Source: Neocallimastix lanati (nom. inval.)
Taxonomy: Eukaryota; Neocallimastigomycota; Neocallimastigomycetes; Neocallimastigales; Neocallimastigaceae
Reading direction: 5' to 3'
Assembly (NCBI GenBank): GCA_016946835.1
Contig: JACVTC010000258.1
Span: 10,001-74,000 of the forward strand
DNA: 64,000 nucleotides
In this document: positions 10,683 through 22,670 of the stretch, one piece after another
Layout: each line of letters starts with the position of its first letter
How positions within the stretch are numbered: position 1 is the first letter of the stretch
The notes under the pieces: generated by a model
What the model was told of the DNA's origin: nothing
Database searches by the model: none
Seen by the model: only the letters and a program-made list of their open reading frames with translations
Program-made: the position numbers and the translations under genes

Positions 10683-11415
10683 TTTTAGGTCAAAAAAATT
10701 TTTTGGGTTATTGAAAAATTTAGGGTCAAAGAATTTTTTAGGTCAAAAAATTTTTAGGTCAAAAAATTTTTTTGGGTTATTGAAAAATTTAGGGTCAAAG
10801 AATTTTTTTGGGTTATTGAAAAATTTAGGGTCAAAGAATTTTTTAGGTCAAAGAATTTTTTAGGTCAAAAAATTTTTTGGGTTATTGAAAAATTTAGGGT
10901 CAAAGAATTTTTTTGGGTTATTGAAAAATTTAGGGTCAAAGAATTTTTTTGGGTTATTGAAAAATTTAGGGTCAAAGAATTTTTTAGGTCAAAAATTTTT
11001 TAGGTCAAAAAATTTTTAGGGGTTATTGAAAAAATTTAGGGTCAAAGAATTTTTTAGGTCAAAAATTTTTTAGGTCAAAAAATTTTTTTGGGTTATTGAA
11101 AAAATTTAGGGTCAAAGAATTTTTTTGGGTTATTGAAAAATTTAGGGTCAAAGAATTTTTTTGGGTTATTGAAAAATTTAGGGTCAAAGAAAATTTAGGG
11201 TCAAAGAATTTTTTAGGTCAAAAAATTTTTTTGGGTTATTGAAAAATTTAGGGTCAAAGAATTTTTTAGGTCAAAAAATTTTTTTGGGTTATTGAAAAAT
11301 TTAGGGTCAAAGAAAATTTAGAGTCAAAAAATTTTTAGGTCAAAAAATTTTTTTGGGTTATTGAAAAATTTAGGGTCAAAGAATTTTTTAGGTCAAAGAA
11401 ATTTTTTGGGTTATT
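10683..11415. repeat. GGTCAAA/TTTAGGGTC tandem repeat in element B1
   Basis: Irregular tandem array built from the modules GGGTTATTGAAAAATTTA, GGGTCAAAGAATTTTT and AGGTCAAAAAATTTTT. TTTAGGGTC occurs about fourteen times on the + strand, so a sense transcript of element B would carry repeated CCCTAAA, which is telomere-complementary. In copy B2 only the start of the array remains: the copy is cut at one of these TTTAGGG motifs, and telomeric repeat follows directly. Confidence 0.85.
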
Positions 11416-12202
11416 GAAATTAGTGGATATATAAAATATAAGTAAAATTAATAATAATAATCAATAAATATTTATATTATATTTTGATAAAAAAAGTAAT
11501 AAATGTAAATAAATAAAATAAAATGTTATTTATTATTTTATTATTTTTATTTCAAGAGGTACATAACTTTTAATATTATTACTATTTTTTATTATTCATA
11601 ATTATTATTAATAAGATGAATATTTATTTAAATATTAATTATTAAATATTCATTCTTTAATAAAATAAACATTTAAGAAATATTATTTAAAAGATATATT
11701 ATTTATTGTACTACCATTTTTATTTCAAGAATTATTAAGCTTTAAATATTATATATATTTATTTAGTATATTAATATTTATTACTAACAATATTTTTATA
11801 AAGGATTTTGAAGATTAATATTTAATTAATCATTTAGTATTCAAAACATAATAAAATAAACCTATAATGATAAAAAAGAAAATATAAAAGTACTTTTTTA
11901 TAAAAAAAATAATGTCAAAACTTTATAATAACATAAAATATGTATTTTAATAATTTTTATAAAAAATAAATAAAATTAAATAATTTTTCTTAATTATTAA
12001 TAATAATTTTTTAAATATAATATTTTTTATATATATTTAAATATTAAATATTTTTTAAATCAAAAATAAAAAGAATAAATAATTAAAGGTCACTCACTTT
12101 ACAAATAATTTCTTTTTATAGTAATTAAATGATATATTTTTATAGTTCTAATATAATTATTTTAAAAGAAACTAAATTATATATTTCATTTTTTTTATTT
12201 AT

Positions 12203-12239
<37 letters not shown>

Positions 12240-12466
12240 GATTTGAGACTTAGATATTTTATTTAAAAATTAATAAAGATTCAAATTTTATTTAAATAAT
12301 ATAATAAAAAGGCATATAATAATATATTATTTGAAAATACAATATTACTTGTTTATGAAAAATTAAAATTTATTTTTTTTTTTTTGTTTGTTTTTTTGTT
12401 TTTTTGTTTTGGTTTTTTTTTTTTTTTTTTTATTTGTTTGTATGTGTGTGTGTTTCAAAAAATAGT
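11416..12466. other. 5'-side remainder of element B1, no gene seen
   Basis: A+T-rich DNA with a poly-A run at about 12207-12236 and a T-rich block with TGTGTGTGTG just before the next telomeric tract. No coding frame is recognised. This is the most upstream part of family B visible anywhere in the window. Confidence 0.5.
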
Positions 12467-12477
12467 GTTGGGTTAGG
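12467..12477 (+). repeat. Telomeric-type tract, junction 3
   Basis: Reads GTTGGGTTAGG, slightly degenerate, then TTTTAAACTT of element A2. It is the shortest clean telomeric match in the series (GGGTTAGG). Confidence 0.75.
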
Positions 12478-14821
12478 TTTTAAACTTTGTAATTTTTATT
12501 AAAATTATTCGATTAGATAATACATTAATTAATGTATATATAAATTATATGAAATCATGACTACATGATTTTAAGTAAATTAATACATTTTTAGTAAAAA
12601 ATAAAAGTTCGATAAAGTAAAAAAAGTATATATCTATAAAGTTTAGAATTTTAAGGAAGAGAAAAATTATTCTTTTAAAGTAGATGAATAATAAAAGTAA
12701 TTCTAATAAAAGAATTTTTGTAATTATCTAAAAGAATATAAAGTTTTTATAATCTAGTAGAATATTTTAAAATAAAATTTATAAAGAAATTAAATTTTAG
12801 TTTGTTCGTAAAGTAAGTATATTTAATTAAAACTGAAATCGTATGAAATATATTTATTCATTGATATATTTCATAGATTCAATAATATCCTCAGAACTAT
12901 AATCCATAGGATTTAATGGATTAATAGTTGTACTGAGAATATTAGGGGAATTGGATATTATAGTGTCACTATACATATCCATCCCGGCTTCATGGTAGTG
13001 CTCAATTGGCACTGTAGGAGTTAACGTTGAGGAGATAATTGAATCATTATCATCCTCCGTGTTTAGGCTGTCATCCTCAAAGAGTTCAGACGTACCTTTG
13101 AACTCTGGGGATTCAAGAGGGCCACTTGGATTAGCAGCCTTAAAAGCAGCAAAGCCCTTTGATGGGCTAACAACCCTTTCCTTTAGCGCAAGGGCAAAGG
13201 TAGAGATGGCTTCTTTACTAGAGCGGAGGGCAGCATTAGCTACTTCCGAGGTCGAGCCGGGCGAGTTAGCTGGAGCATCATTGATGGTAGCTGGAGCATT
13301 ATCGTGGGCACAAACCGAAGAAGGAGCAGCGAAGTTATTACCTGAGGTAGAGGCTTCTACATTAAGAGAAGCTTCATCAGGAACAGCAGTAGGCGTAGGC
13401 GTAGGAATATTAAATTTGGTAAATTTAATATTCTGGATAACATTAGAAAAGAAGTCCTTAATATAATCAGGACTTCTTTTTCTATTAATAGTTTCAGATA
13501 TTCTTCGGTAGCATGCTTTTTCTACTCTAAGAATATCTTCATCATTAGCTGTAGAGGCATTGTCAACAGCAACAGGGTTAAAGTTTTCGAGAACTTTGAA
13601 TGAGTTTTCAAAAACTTTAAGGATGTTAATAATCATTGGTTTGGATCTTTTGAGAACTGTAAGTTCGCAAATGTCTTTACCAATGAACGAGACATTTTTA
13701 ATATAAAAATGTCGTATTCCAAGATTACTAAGGCATTTTTTGATAACCCAGATGGGTTGCCTTTGAATGCCTTTAATATATACTAAGTCAAGATCATCCT
13801 TTCGGATGATCTTAGGTTGCCTCATAATGAGGCTCAGGATACTTTCCTGAATTAAGGGGAGGCCATCTTCCTGACTTCTTATTCGTTGAAGCTGTGGAGG
13901 AAGATGGTCGGCATTCTTCTCAAGGGAATCTGTAATATCCTTACATTTTCCCTTTTTTTCTTCTATCATTTTTTTGATCCTCTCCTTTTTCTCTAATATT
14001 TCAAGAGAAAGTCGAGAGGGGGAGGCTTCAGACTTATTTTGTAGCACCGTACTAAGTGCTACTGAGTTGTTCTGAGCCTTGAAAATTTGGGATGAAAGTT
14101 TAACTTTCTCCTTTTTCCAAGACTCTTCTAGGCTTCTTATTGATTCAGTAAGATTGGAAATTTCAATCTTACTATTATAACATAAATTTTTTAAATGAGC
14201 GTTCTCAGTTCTAAGACGATTAAATTCGTCTAAATCGAACTGATTGAGCTCTTTAGGGGCCGAATTTTGGCAGCTTGAGAGATATCTCTCAATGCTAGGA
14301 TTTCGTTCATCTTCTTCCAAGGGGTTATTTTTTCTTTTACCAGTCCCTTCGGTCACTGGCTTCTTGAATAACCTTTCTTGGCTTAAGATATCTACTTCTT
14401 TCGTTGTGGAGGGAATCACAGGCTTTAAGATAGGCTCTTCAGTAATCATGGGATTACTGACGGTCTTTCCAACGAGTTCTTCCCCAGAGTTAGCTTCTTT
14501 CATCGCAGCATCTTGGGTAGGTGCTGCGATGACTAGAGTAGTACCGTTAGAAGAGGTAGTAGGTTCAGCAGAGAGGAGGGTTTGATTTACATCAATCTCC
14601 TCTTTGTCGTTCATTTCTGGTCTACAATAATCATATTTGCACCAGAAATGGTTTCTCAAACTAGGCACCATCGTGAGTAGCTTCTTTACTGGTACCGGTT
14701 TGAAGAGGTCTTCATTAGTTTTGTCCTTGGGATTAGGACTTTGGAAGGGGAGAGATATGACCTGTCTCCCATTCTTGAATAGGATAAGAGGTATGTTATC
14801 ATTTCCCTTACTGAGAGAGAC
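12478..14821 (-). mobile_element. Element A, copy A2, 5'-truncated inside ORF1
   Basis: Nearly identical to A1 over its whole length apart from small homopolymer differences in the 3' UTR. It is cut at 14821, inside codon 83 of ORF1, where a telomeric tract begins. A 5' truncation of this kind is the usual product of incomplete target-primed reverse transcription, or of end erosion before the next addition. Confidence 0.9.
12854..14821 (-). pseudogene. ORF1 fragment of element A2 (residues 83-737)
   Basis: Same protein as the intact ORF1 at 2941-5154, but the first 82 codons, including the cysteine cluster, are missing because the element is truncated by the telomeric tract. The reading frame is otherwise open. 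The first in-frame ATG (codon 133 of the full protein, ending at 14671) is an internal methionine and not a true start. Any product would lack the putative zinc-binding domain but keep the coiled coil and the RRM-like block. Confidence 0.9.
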
Positions 14822-14832
14822 TAGGGGTTAGG
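14822..14832 (+). repeat. Telomeric-type tract, junction 4
   Basis: Reads TAGGGGTTAGG, then TTTTAAATTC, the 3' end of element C. The left side is the broken ORF1 of A2. Confidence 0.9.
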
Positions 14833-15359
14833 TTTTAAATTCTTTTATTTATTTAAGATTTACAAAGTATTACATGTATTTGATAAATATAATAATTACA
14901 AGAATAAAATATAATAATATAAAAATTATTTAAAGTATTTACTAAGTATAACTATTATAAGAATTAATAAGTAATTTGAAATATTAAATATTATTACTAA
15001 GTTAAAATTAATAAAGATTTAACTAACTAATACAATTATTTAATATTAAAATATTTAAAGTTTGATAAAAAATATAAATTTAAAGTTATTAAAATTTTGA
15101 TCAAAAATAAATTTAAAGTTATTAAAGTTTTGATCAAAAGTAAATTAAAGTATTTAAAGTTTTGATTAAAAAGTAAAACGGACATACTAAATATGTCCAT
15201 TATCTAAAAAAGGAAAATATTCTAATTAACTATATCTAAGAGAAAATTTATGAAAATTTAACTAACTTAAAATTCATATACTGAAATCCCATGAGGAATT
15301 TCAATATCTTGACTACCTCTAAAAGGAAATATTAAAATAACTATTATTAAGTATTAATA
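14833..15359 (-). other. 3' terminal part of element C, non-coding
   Basis: Begins TTTTAAATTC after telomeric repeat. It has a small palindrome TACATGTA about 40 bp in and short repeats with the cores AAAGTTATTAAA and GTTTTGATCAAAA at about 15050-15170. No gene is seen. The two hairpins typical of the A and B ends are not obvious here. Confidence 0.5.
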
Positions 15360-16620
15360 TCTATAAGTAAATATATCTAAAATAGATAATTATTATAAGT
15401 AAATAATTATATATGATAATAATCTAAGTATTATATAAGATATTAATCTAAGTATATAACTATAAAAAGTAATAATAAAAATATATAATTATATAATTAT
15501 TAAAATAAATAATTATATAAATGAATAAAATATATAATTATAAAAGAAATATAATTATATAATAAAATAAAAAATAAAAAATATAATTATTAAAATAAAT
15601 AATTATATTAGATAATAATAAAAATATATAATTATAAGAAAATAATTATATAAGTGAATAAAATATAATAAAATATATAATTATTATAAGCAAATAATTA
15701 TATAAGTGAATAAAATATATAATTATTATAAGCAAATAATTATATTAGTGAAAAAAAAATATATAATTATAAAAGATATATAAGTATATAATATAATAAT
15801 AAAAATATATAATTATTAAAAGAAATAATTATATAAATAAATAATAAAATATATAATTATAAAAAGTATATAATTATATAAGTAAGTAAAAAGTATATAA
15901 CTATTAAAAGAAATAATTATATAAGATAATGAAAAAATATATAATTATTTAAAAATAAATAATTATATAAGTAAATAAAAGTATATAATTATAAAAGATA
16001 TATAATTATATAAGTAAATAAAAGTATATAATTATAAAAGATATATAATTATATAAGTAAATAAAAAGTATATAATTATTTTAAGCAAATAATTATATAA
16101 GATAATGATAAAGAAAGTATATAATTATTTAAAATAAATAATTATATAAATAAATAATAAAAAATATATGATTATAAAAGGTATATATTTATATAAGATA
16201 ATAAAAAGTATATAATTATTAAAAGAAATAATTATATAAGAAAAAAGAAAAGTATATATAATTATTTAAAGAAAATAATTATATAAGAAATTAAAAATAT
16301 ATAATTATAAAAGATATATAATTATATAATAAAATAAAATAAAAGTATATAATTATTAAAAGAAATAATTATATAAGATAATAAAAAATGTATAATTACT
16401 TAAAGTAAATAATTATACAAGAAAAGAAAAGAAGTATATATAATTATTAAAAGAAATAATTATATAAGATAATTATAATTATTAAAAGAAATAATTATAT
16501 AAGATAATAATAAAAAGTATATAATTATAAAAATATAAAATTATATAAAATGATAAAAGTTTATATAAAATTATATAAAATGATAAAAGTTTATAATTAT
16601 TATCTAAAGATAATAACTAT
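15360..16620 (-). other. Hairpin-repeat array in the element C 3' region
   Basis: Many imperfect units of about 40-70 bp built around TATATAATTAT and its complement. Clear examples are 16069-16099 (13-bp arms TATATAATTATTT and AAATAATTATATA, loop TAAGC) and 16118-16148 (same arms, loop AAAAT). At least a dozen such hairpins occur, with A-rich 5-7 nt loops. It parallels the hairpin array near the element B 3' end, although the sequences differ. Confidence 0.65.
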
Positions 16621-17666
16621 AATAAAATAAGAGTTAATAATTAAAAAAGAAAGGGTAAATAAAGTAAAGTAATTATTAACCAAAAGTAAATAAAGTAACT
16701 ATAAAAGGTAAGGTTGAAAGAATAATAAAAGTTATAAAAATATAATTATAATAATGAAGAAAAATAAAAGGTATTATATAAATATTTAAATTATTATGAA
16801 GACATAATAAAATAAGATATTTATATAAAGATAATTTATAAAAGATAATTTATAAAAGATAAAAATAAAAATAAAAGAAAAAAAAGAAAAAAAGAAAATA
16901 AAAAAATAAAATAATAATTATTCTTATGTTATTTATATATAATTAAATAAAAAGATTTTAAAAAAAAATAAATCTTTTAATAATTTATATATAAAGGGAA
17001 CACAAGAAAAATTTTTAATATAAATTTTTTAAATATAAATAAAATTAAATATAAAAGAATTATAATAAAAACTATAAAATTATATTTAAACTATTGTAAA
17101 AGTTAAAAGGGTAAATAAAGAAAGGAAAAAATTATAAAACTATATAATTAATAAAAATCTAATATGTAAATAAATAAAAAAAAAAAATATTTTATACTAA
17201 ATAAAAACTATATATAAAATAATTTAATTCTTTAATAATAAATAATAAAATAATAATAAAAATTATTATAGAAATTATTTATTAAAAAATTATTAAATTA
17301 TTTTATATAAGAGAAAAAAATAAAATATTAAAAATTAAATGAATTAAAAAGTGCACTTTTAAAATAATTATTTAACATTATTTGTTTTTATTCTTTTAAA
17401 ATAGTTTTAATAATTATTTTAAAAGTGTAAATAAAAAAAAAGTCAATAAAAAATTTTTTAATAACAATAAATAAAAATATAAAAAAAAAATATAATTATT
17501 TAGAGTTATCAAAAATAATGTAGTACAAAAAATAAAAATAAATTTTTTTGTACCGCAAAATATATATAATAATTAATAAATAGATAAATATGAATTACCG
17601 TTATTATCTAAAAAGATTTATAATAAATATAATTATTTAATAAAAAAAAATAATTAAATAATAAAT
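16621..17666. other. A+T-rich non-coding DNA in the element C 3' region
   Basis: No reading frame or clear tandem repeat is seen; mixed A-rich sequence. Confidence 0.5.
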
Positions 17667-17777
17667 CATAATGTATTTTGGATTATACATTAGGAGAAAA
17701 AACCATAATGTATTTTGGATTATACATTAGGAGAAAAAACCATAATGTATTTTGGATTATACATTAGGAGAAATAAA
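17667..17777. repeat. Three tandem 37-bp units
   Basis: CATAATGTATTTTGGATTAT starts at 17667, 17704 and 17741, each followed by ACATTAGGAG and a short A run. The units are almost perfect copies, so the duplication is recent. Confidence 0.9.
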
Positions 17778-18998
17778 ATTATTTTTTTTTTTTTAATAAT
17801 AATTATTATTATTATTATTTTTTTTTTTTTTTTTTTTTGTAATTTTTTTTGTAGTAGATTTTTTTTGTATTATTTTTTTGTATTTAAATATATTGTTATT
17901 ATATTATAATATATGTGATGAAAAAAAATTTTTTATATTTTTTAATACATTTTTATTTTTATTGGATAAAAAATTGAAATTTTATAATTGTATTAAATTT
18001 TTTTATTTTTTATATGGCTTTAAACATTAATTATATTTGATTATATTGAATTTTTTTTATTTTTTGTATGGCTTCAAATTAAAAATATTTGATTGTATTG
18101 AAATTTTTTTTTTGGTCCTATTTATTGGTTCATTTTTTTTTTTTTTTTACAATTTTGATTGATTTAAATTTTTTTTTTTTTTGCAATTTTGAATGATTTT
18201 ATTTTTTTTTTTTTTTTTTTTTTTGCATTTTTGATTGGATTTAAAATTTTTTTTTTTTTTTTTATTGTTTGAATGAATAATGAATGTATTTATATTGAAA
18301 AAATAATTATTTTTTGATACATTGTAATGAAATTTTTTATAATTATTGGATAATAAGTTGAAAATATTGTATATGTATTGTTTTTTTTTTTTTTTTTTTG
18401 TATTTGAATTGTAAAATATTTTAATTATAATATAATTTAATAATAAAATTAAATAAATAAAAAATATAGTTAGTAATTATTGATAATAGTAATAAAAAAT
18501 AATAATAAAAAATTTAAAAGGCCTTTTAAAAAAAAAAAAAAAAGTAAAGACTTTAAATAAAAAAAAAAAAAATAATTAATAAATTTATTATATATTTTTT
18601 AAATAAAATATTTATATAAATAAATATATATTTAAATATATAAAAAATTTATTTTTAATTTTTCATAAAATAATTAAAAATATAATAATTTATTTTATAA
18701 AAAAAATTAAAGAAATAAAAATAAAAAATAAAAAATAAAGGTCACTTTAAAATAAAAGAATTATTTTAAAAGGCCTCTTAAATTTAAAATTTTAATAAAT
18801 AAATAATAAAAAAATTTTTAATTTACTATTAATTATAATTAAAATTATAAAAAATTTAATTTAAAAAAAAAAAAATTAAAAAAAAAAATAATTAAACTTT
18901 GGTGTAACAAAAAAAAATTTTTTTGAAATAATTTAAAAATTTAATTAAATTTATATTTACCTTTTAATTATATAATTCTAAAAGTTGTTTTGTTTTGT
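17778..18998. other. T-rich non-coding DNA next to ORF2
   Basis: Poly-T runs with a roughly 60-bp repeated motif (core GTATGGCTT) at about 18010-18075, then A+T-rich DNA up to the ORF2 stop codon. No gene is seen. Confidence 0.5.
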
Positions 18999-19040
18999 TT
19001 ATGTATTGAAGTTATAATTTTTATTAATGGTATTATTGGC

Positions 19041-19072
<32 letters not shown>

Positions 19073-20354
19073 CAGCAGTAGTAGATGATGATAGTTCATT
19101 CCAAAATTTATAAAGGAAGTCGGTGATAATTCTAAATTTATCATAATTTTTATTATTTAATATACTGTCTAGTATATTATAGTTTGGTGGTGGATGATCA
19201 CCATACTTTCGAAGTTCACTTTTATATGCATAGATGTCATCGTTGCATATAAAATGCCAAAAGGGAACATGCATAAATAATTTGCATTTCTGAATATGAG
19301 CTCTATTCATTTCCCTATGACATATTGGACAGATCTTTTTATAGAGAAAAGTATTTAATCTCCATCTTATTGCTCTATATCTTGTTATAGGATCATTGAT
19401 ATAGATGCATTGATCAGAAGAATTAGTTTCTTTAATATAATTTTTATCGGTCTTCTTTTTCACTCTTGCAAATGGAAGAATACAACTTGTTAACGCTGAA
19501 CTTCCAAAGTTACTTTTATAAATAAGATCTTTTATTCTTGAATCCAAACCAATAAGATCTATATCTGGATCATTCGGGTCTTCGTCGTCTGGTATCACTG
19601 GATCTTTTAATCCAAAGTATTTTAAATGGAACAAATGATCCCAGTCCATAACTTTATAAAAAAAGGAATTTCTTGGGATCCTACTTTTATAGTTATTGAT
19701 ATAAAAGGCCACATTTAAAGGATTATCTTCATCTATTTCTTTAATGTGCCTTTTAAATTTTAATGATAATGTATAGAGTCTTTCTAAAGTTGGAGGTAAT
19801 CCTAAAATAGAAAAGCCTATACGAAAACGTTTAGTATTTAAGATCCATTTAACTCCTAGTCTCATTACTTTATTATAAAGATGGATCTCTTCAAAGGGTT
19901 CTTTGGAATTTAATTCTCTATTTTCAAATTCTTCAATACTTTTCATCCAGTAAAAGGAAAGACAAGCAGAATGTTCCATCATTGGTCTAATAAATGATCT
20001 AAATATGAATAACTTAATTGAAGGCGACCATTTATTGATATAATAATTCAGAGACTTTAACAATTTTAATGATCGTTCTGCTGAATTATTTAAATGTTCT
20101 TTCCAATTAATTCCAGAACATCTATGAATAAAACCCAAATACTTGTATTCTTCTTTTTTTGGAAGTCTATTTTCTTCTGAACCTAAATAAAAAGGAAGAT
20201 CATCCACGTTATTATTATTATTATAATTATTTATGTTGTTATTATCATCATCATTATCATTATCATTATCATTATCATTATCATTATCATCATCATTATC
20301 ATTATCATTATCATTATCATTATCATTATCATTATCATTATCATTATCATTATC

Positions 20355-20389
<35 letters not shown>

Positions 20390-20549
20390 CATTATCATTA
20401 TCATCATTATCATTATCATTATCATTATTGTTATTAAAATAAGGATCACTAAGGAAAGCTGACTTTTCAATATTAAACTCCATTCCATTTTCTTCAGCCC
20501 ATTTAAAACAGATATCTATCATTTTTTTGCATATCATCTTTATTTTCAT
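18999..20549 (-). CDS. LINE ORF2, C-terminal part (thumb, linker, CCHC knuckle), element C
   Basis: Continues the reverse transcriptase of the upstream frame after a +1 shift. The first residues that align are MIDICFKWAEENGMEFN; the ATG at 20549 is only the first methionine of this frame. Residues about 38-115 are an Asp/Asn run encoded by a TCATTA-type microsatellite. Then come YLGFIHRCSG and a helical segment typical of the LINE thumb (KLFIFRSFIRPMMEHS), followed near the end by a zinc knuckle C407-X2-C-X7-H-X3-C and a threonine-rich tail. The CCHC-type motif is known in several LINE clades and probably helps nucleic-acid binding. A homologous C-terminus is at 62162-62790. Confidence 0.8.
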
Positions 20550-22455
20550 TATTTAATTTAATATCATCAGCATAGAAAAGACAATGAGGTAATGGATCAT
20601 TTGGATACCTTTCGGTCAATTCTGATGCTAAATCATCAATGAAAATATTAAAAAGTAAAGGTGATAAAATAGCACCTTGTAGTAAGCCTCTTTGTATTTC
20701 TATTTCATCCGTTATTTCCTGATTTACAATAATTCTTGTAGTACATCCAGAAAATAACGAAGCAATCAATGAAATGATACCTTTGGGAAGATTTCTTTTT
20801 TCCAATTTCTTCATCAACATTTTAATTGGAACGGTATCATAGGCTTTCTTTAAATCCAAAAAAACATGATGTTGTTTTGGATTATAACTTTGAGCTGTTT
20901 CATTTGAGGCTATAGCATGTGTTAGTGTGGAATACCCTGAACGAAATCCTGCTTGATTTCCACACAATTTAAGTTCTTTTTTCAATTTCGTATTCATATA
21001 ATCTAATAATAGACCTTCAAATACTTTACGAAATGTATTTGTTATTGATATTGGTCTAAAATCTTTGATATACGAGGATTTCTTCTTTTTTGGAATAGGA
21101 AAGGTAACGGATTCATTCCATCCTTTAGGTGTCATTCCAAACTTTATACACATTTGATAAAGATAGAGTAAAAGTTTTGGAAAGTCTGTTCCTAAAAGAG
21201 TTTTTAACATTACCGAATGAATCCCGTCTATTCCACATGCTTTGTTGGATGATAATTTTGAAATTTTAAAGGTAATTTTATCTTCGTTTAAATACTTATA
21301 AAATTCCTCGTCGTAGCTTCCCAAATAATTTCTTCTTAGATCCTTTGGATTAAACTCTTCAGCTTTATACTTATATATTTTTTTATAATAGTTGAAAACA
21401 TCTTCAAGAGGCGTCAAATTTGGCGATTCTGATTCAATAAATTGAGGGTTCTCATTTGAGTTTTTTAAATGTTCTTTAAAAAGTCTCAGTACCGTATTTA
21501 CTTCAATTGGATTTTTTTCTGAAATTGAATTAGAATATTGTTCTAATTCATCGTTGGTACTGTCGACTTTTGACTTTTCATTATTCGATATAGATTTTCC
21601 AATTTCAAAAAAATACTTATCTATATCGGGAGATTGGTACACATTTTTATTTGTTGATAAAGAACCCAATAAATCAGAACTCGTATCTTGTATAAATCCC
21701 CTAATTAATTCATCGAAGGAATTTATAACATTTTGTTTTACCTCCACTGAAGATTGTTGAAATTTACTGATCAAAGTTTTTGAATTTTGCAAGGTTATTT
21801 TTGAAAATATATCAATTCTATTTGAAAAAGAATTTCTAATTAAAGGAAGTTTTAAATTTTTAATAACATATCTTTTCTTAATTGTAGTAGTAGTATCATT
21901 ATTAATATCATTAAAATTATTATTATGATTATCATTATCATTATTATGAATATGATTATCATTATCATTATTAAAAGAATTATTAAAACTATTAAATAAA
22001 CTAAAACTAAAGTTATTATTAATATTATTTTCATTATTAAAAGAATTATTAAAACTATTAAATAAACTAAAACTAAAGTTATTATTAATATTATTTTCAT
22101 CATTAAAAGAATTATTAAAATTATTAAATAAACTAAAACTGGAGTTATTATTAATATTATTTTCATCACTAAAAGAATTATTAAAAGTATTAAATAAACT
22201 AAAACTATTATTACTAATATTATTATTATTATTATTAAAATTATTATTACTATAACTATTGTTAAATAAACTATAAGAATTATTAAATAAACTAAAAGAA
22301 TTATTAAATAAACTATAATCGTTATTATCATCACTATTACTATTATTATTAATATCATTAGGGTTAAAATTATCAACATTAATATTATTATAATTATTTA
22401 TAATATTAATATCATTACTAACATTAATATTATTATAACTATTATTAACATTAAC

Positions 22456-22515
<60 letters not shown>

Positions 22516-22613
22516 ATTATAATTATAATTATTATTAATATTAATAGTATTACTAACATTAATATTATTATAACTATAACTATGATTAATATTAATATTA
22601 TTGCTAATATTAA

Positions 22614-22670
<57 letters not shown>

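Larger units (their letters stand above)
5219..12466 (-). mobile_element. Telomere-linked non-coding retroelement B, copy B1
   Basis: Its minus-strand 3' end TTTAAAACC abuts telomeric repeat exactly as in element A, and its terminal 80 bp resemble element A. It shows no convincing protein gene over more than 7 kb. Reading from the 3' end it holds a hairpin array (5265-5790), a G+C-richer T-poor module (about 5880-6325), A+T-rich DNA, a polypurine/polypyrimidine tandem repeat (about 8150-9240), TTATTTA-type repeats (about 10105-10450), a GGTCAAA tandem repeat (10683-11415), more A+T-rich DNA and a poly-T/TG run just before 12467. Copies at 50070 and 62804 match closely. It may be the 3' UTR of a larger element whose coding part was lost by 5' truncation, or a non-autonomous element. 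Confidence 0.75.

Noticed and set aside
12854-14671. A 605-aa ORF1 as a distinct shorter protein
   Set aside because: It is the 737-aa protein truncated by the telomeric junction; its ATG is internal.
20231-20488. Repeat proteins such as (HY)n, (LS)n and (IM)n
   Set aside because: Alternative frames of the TCATTA microsatellite within ORF2.
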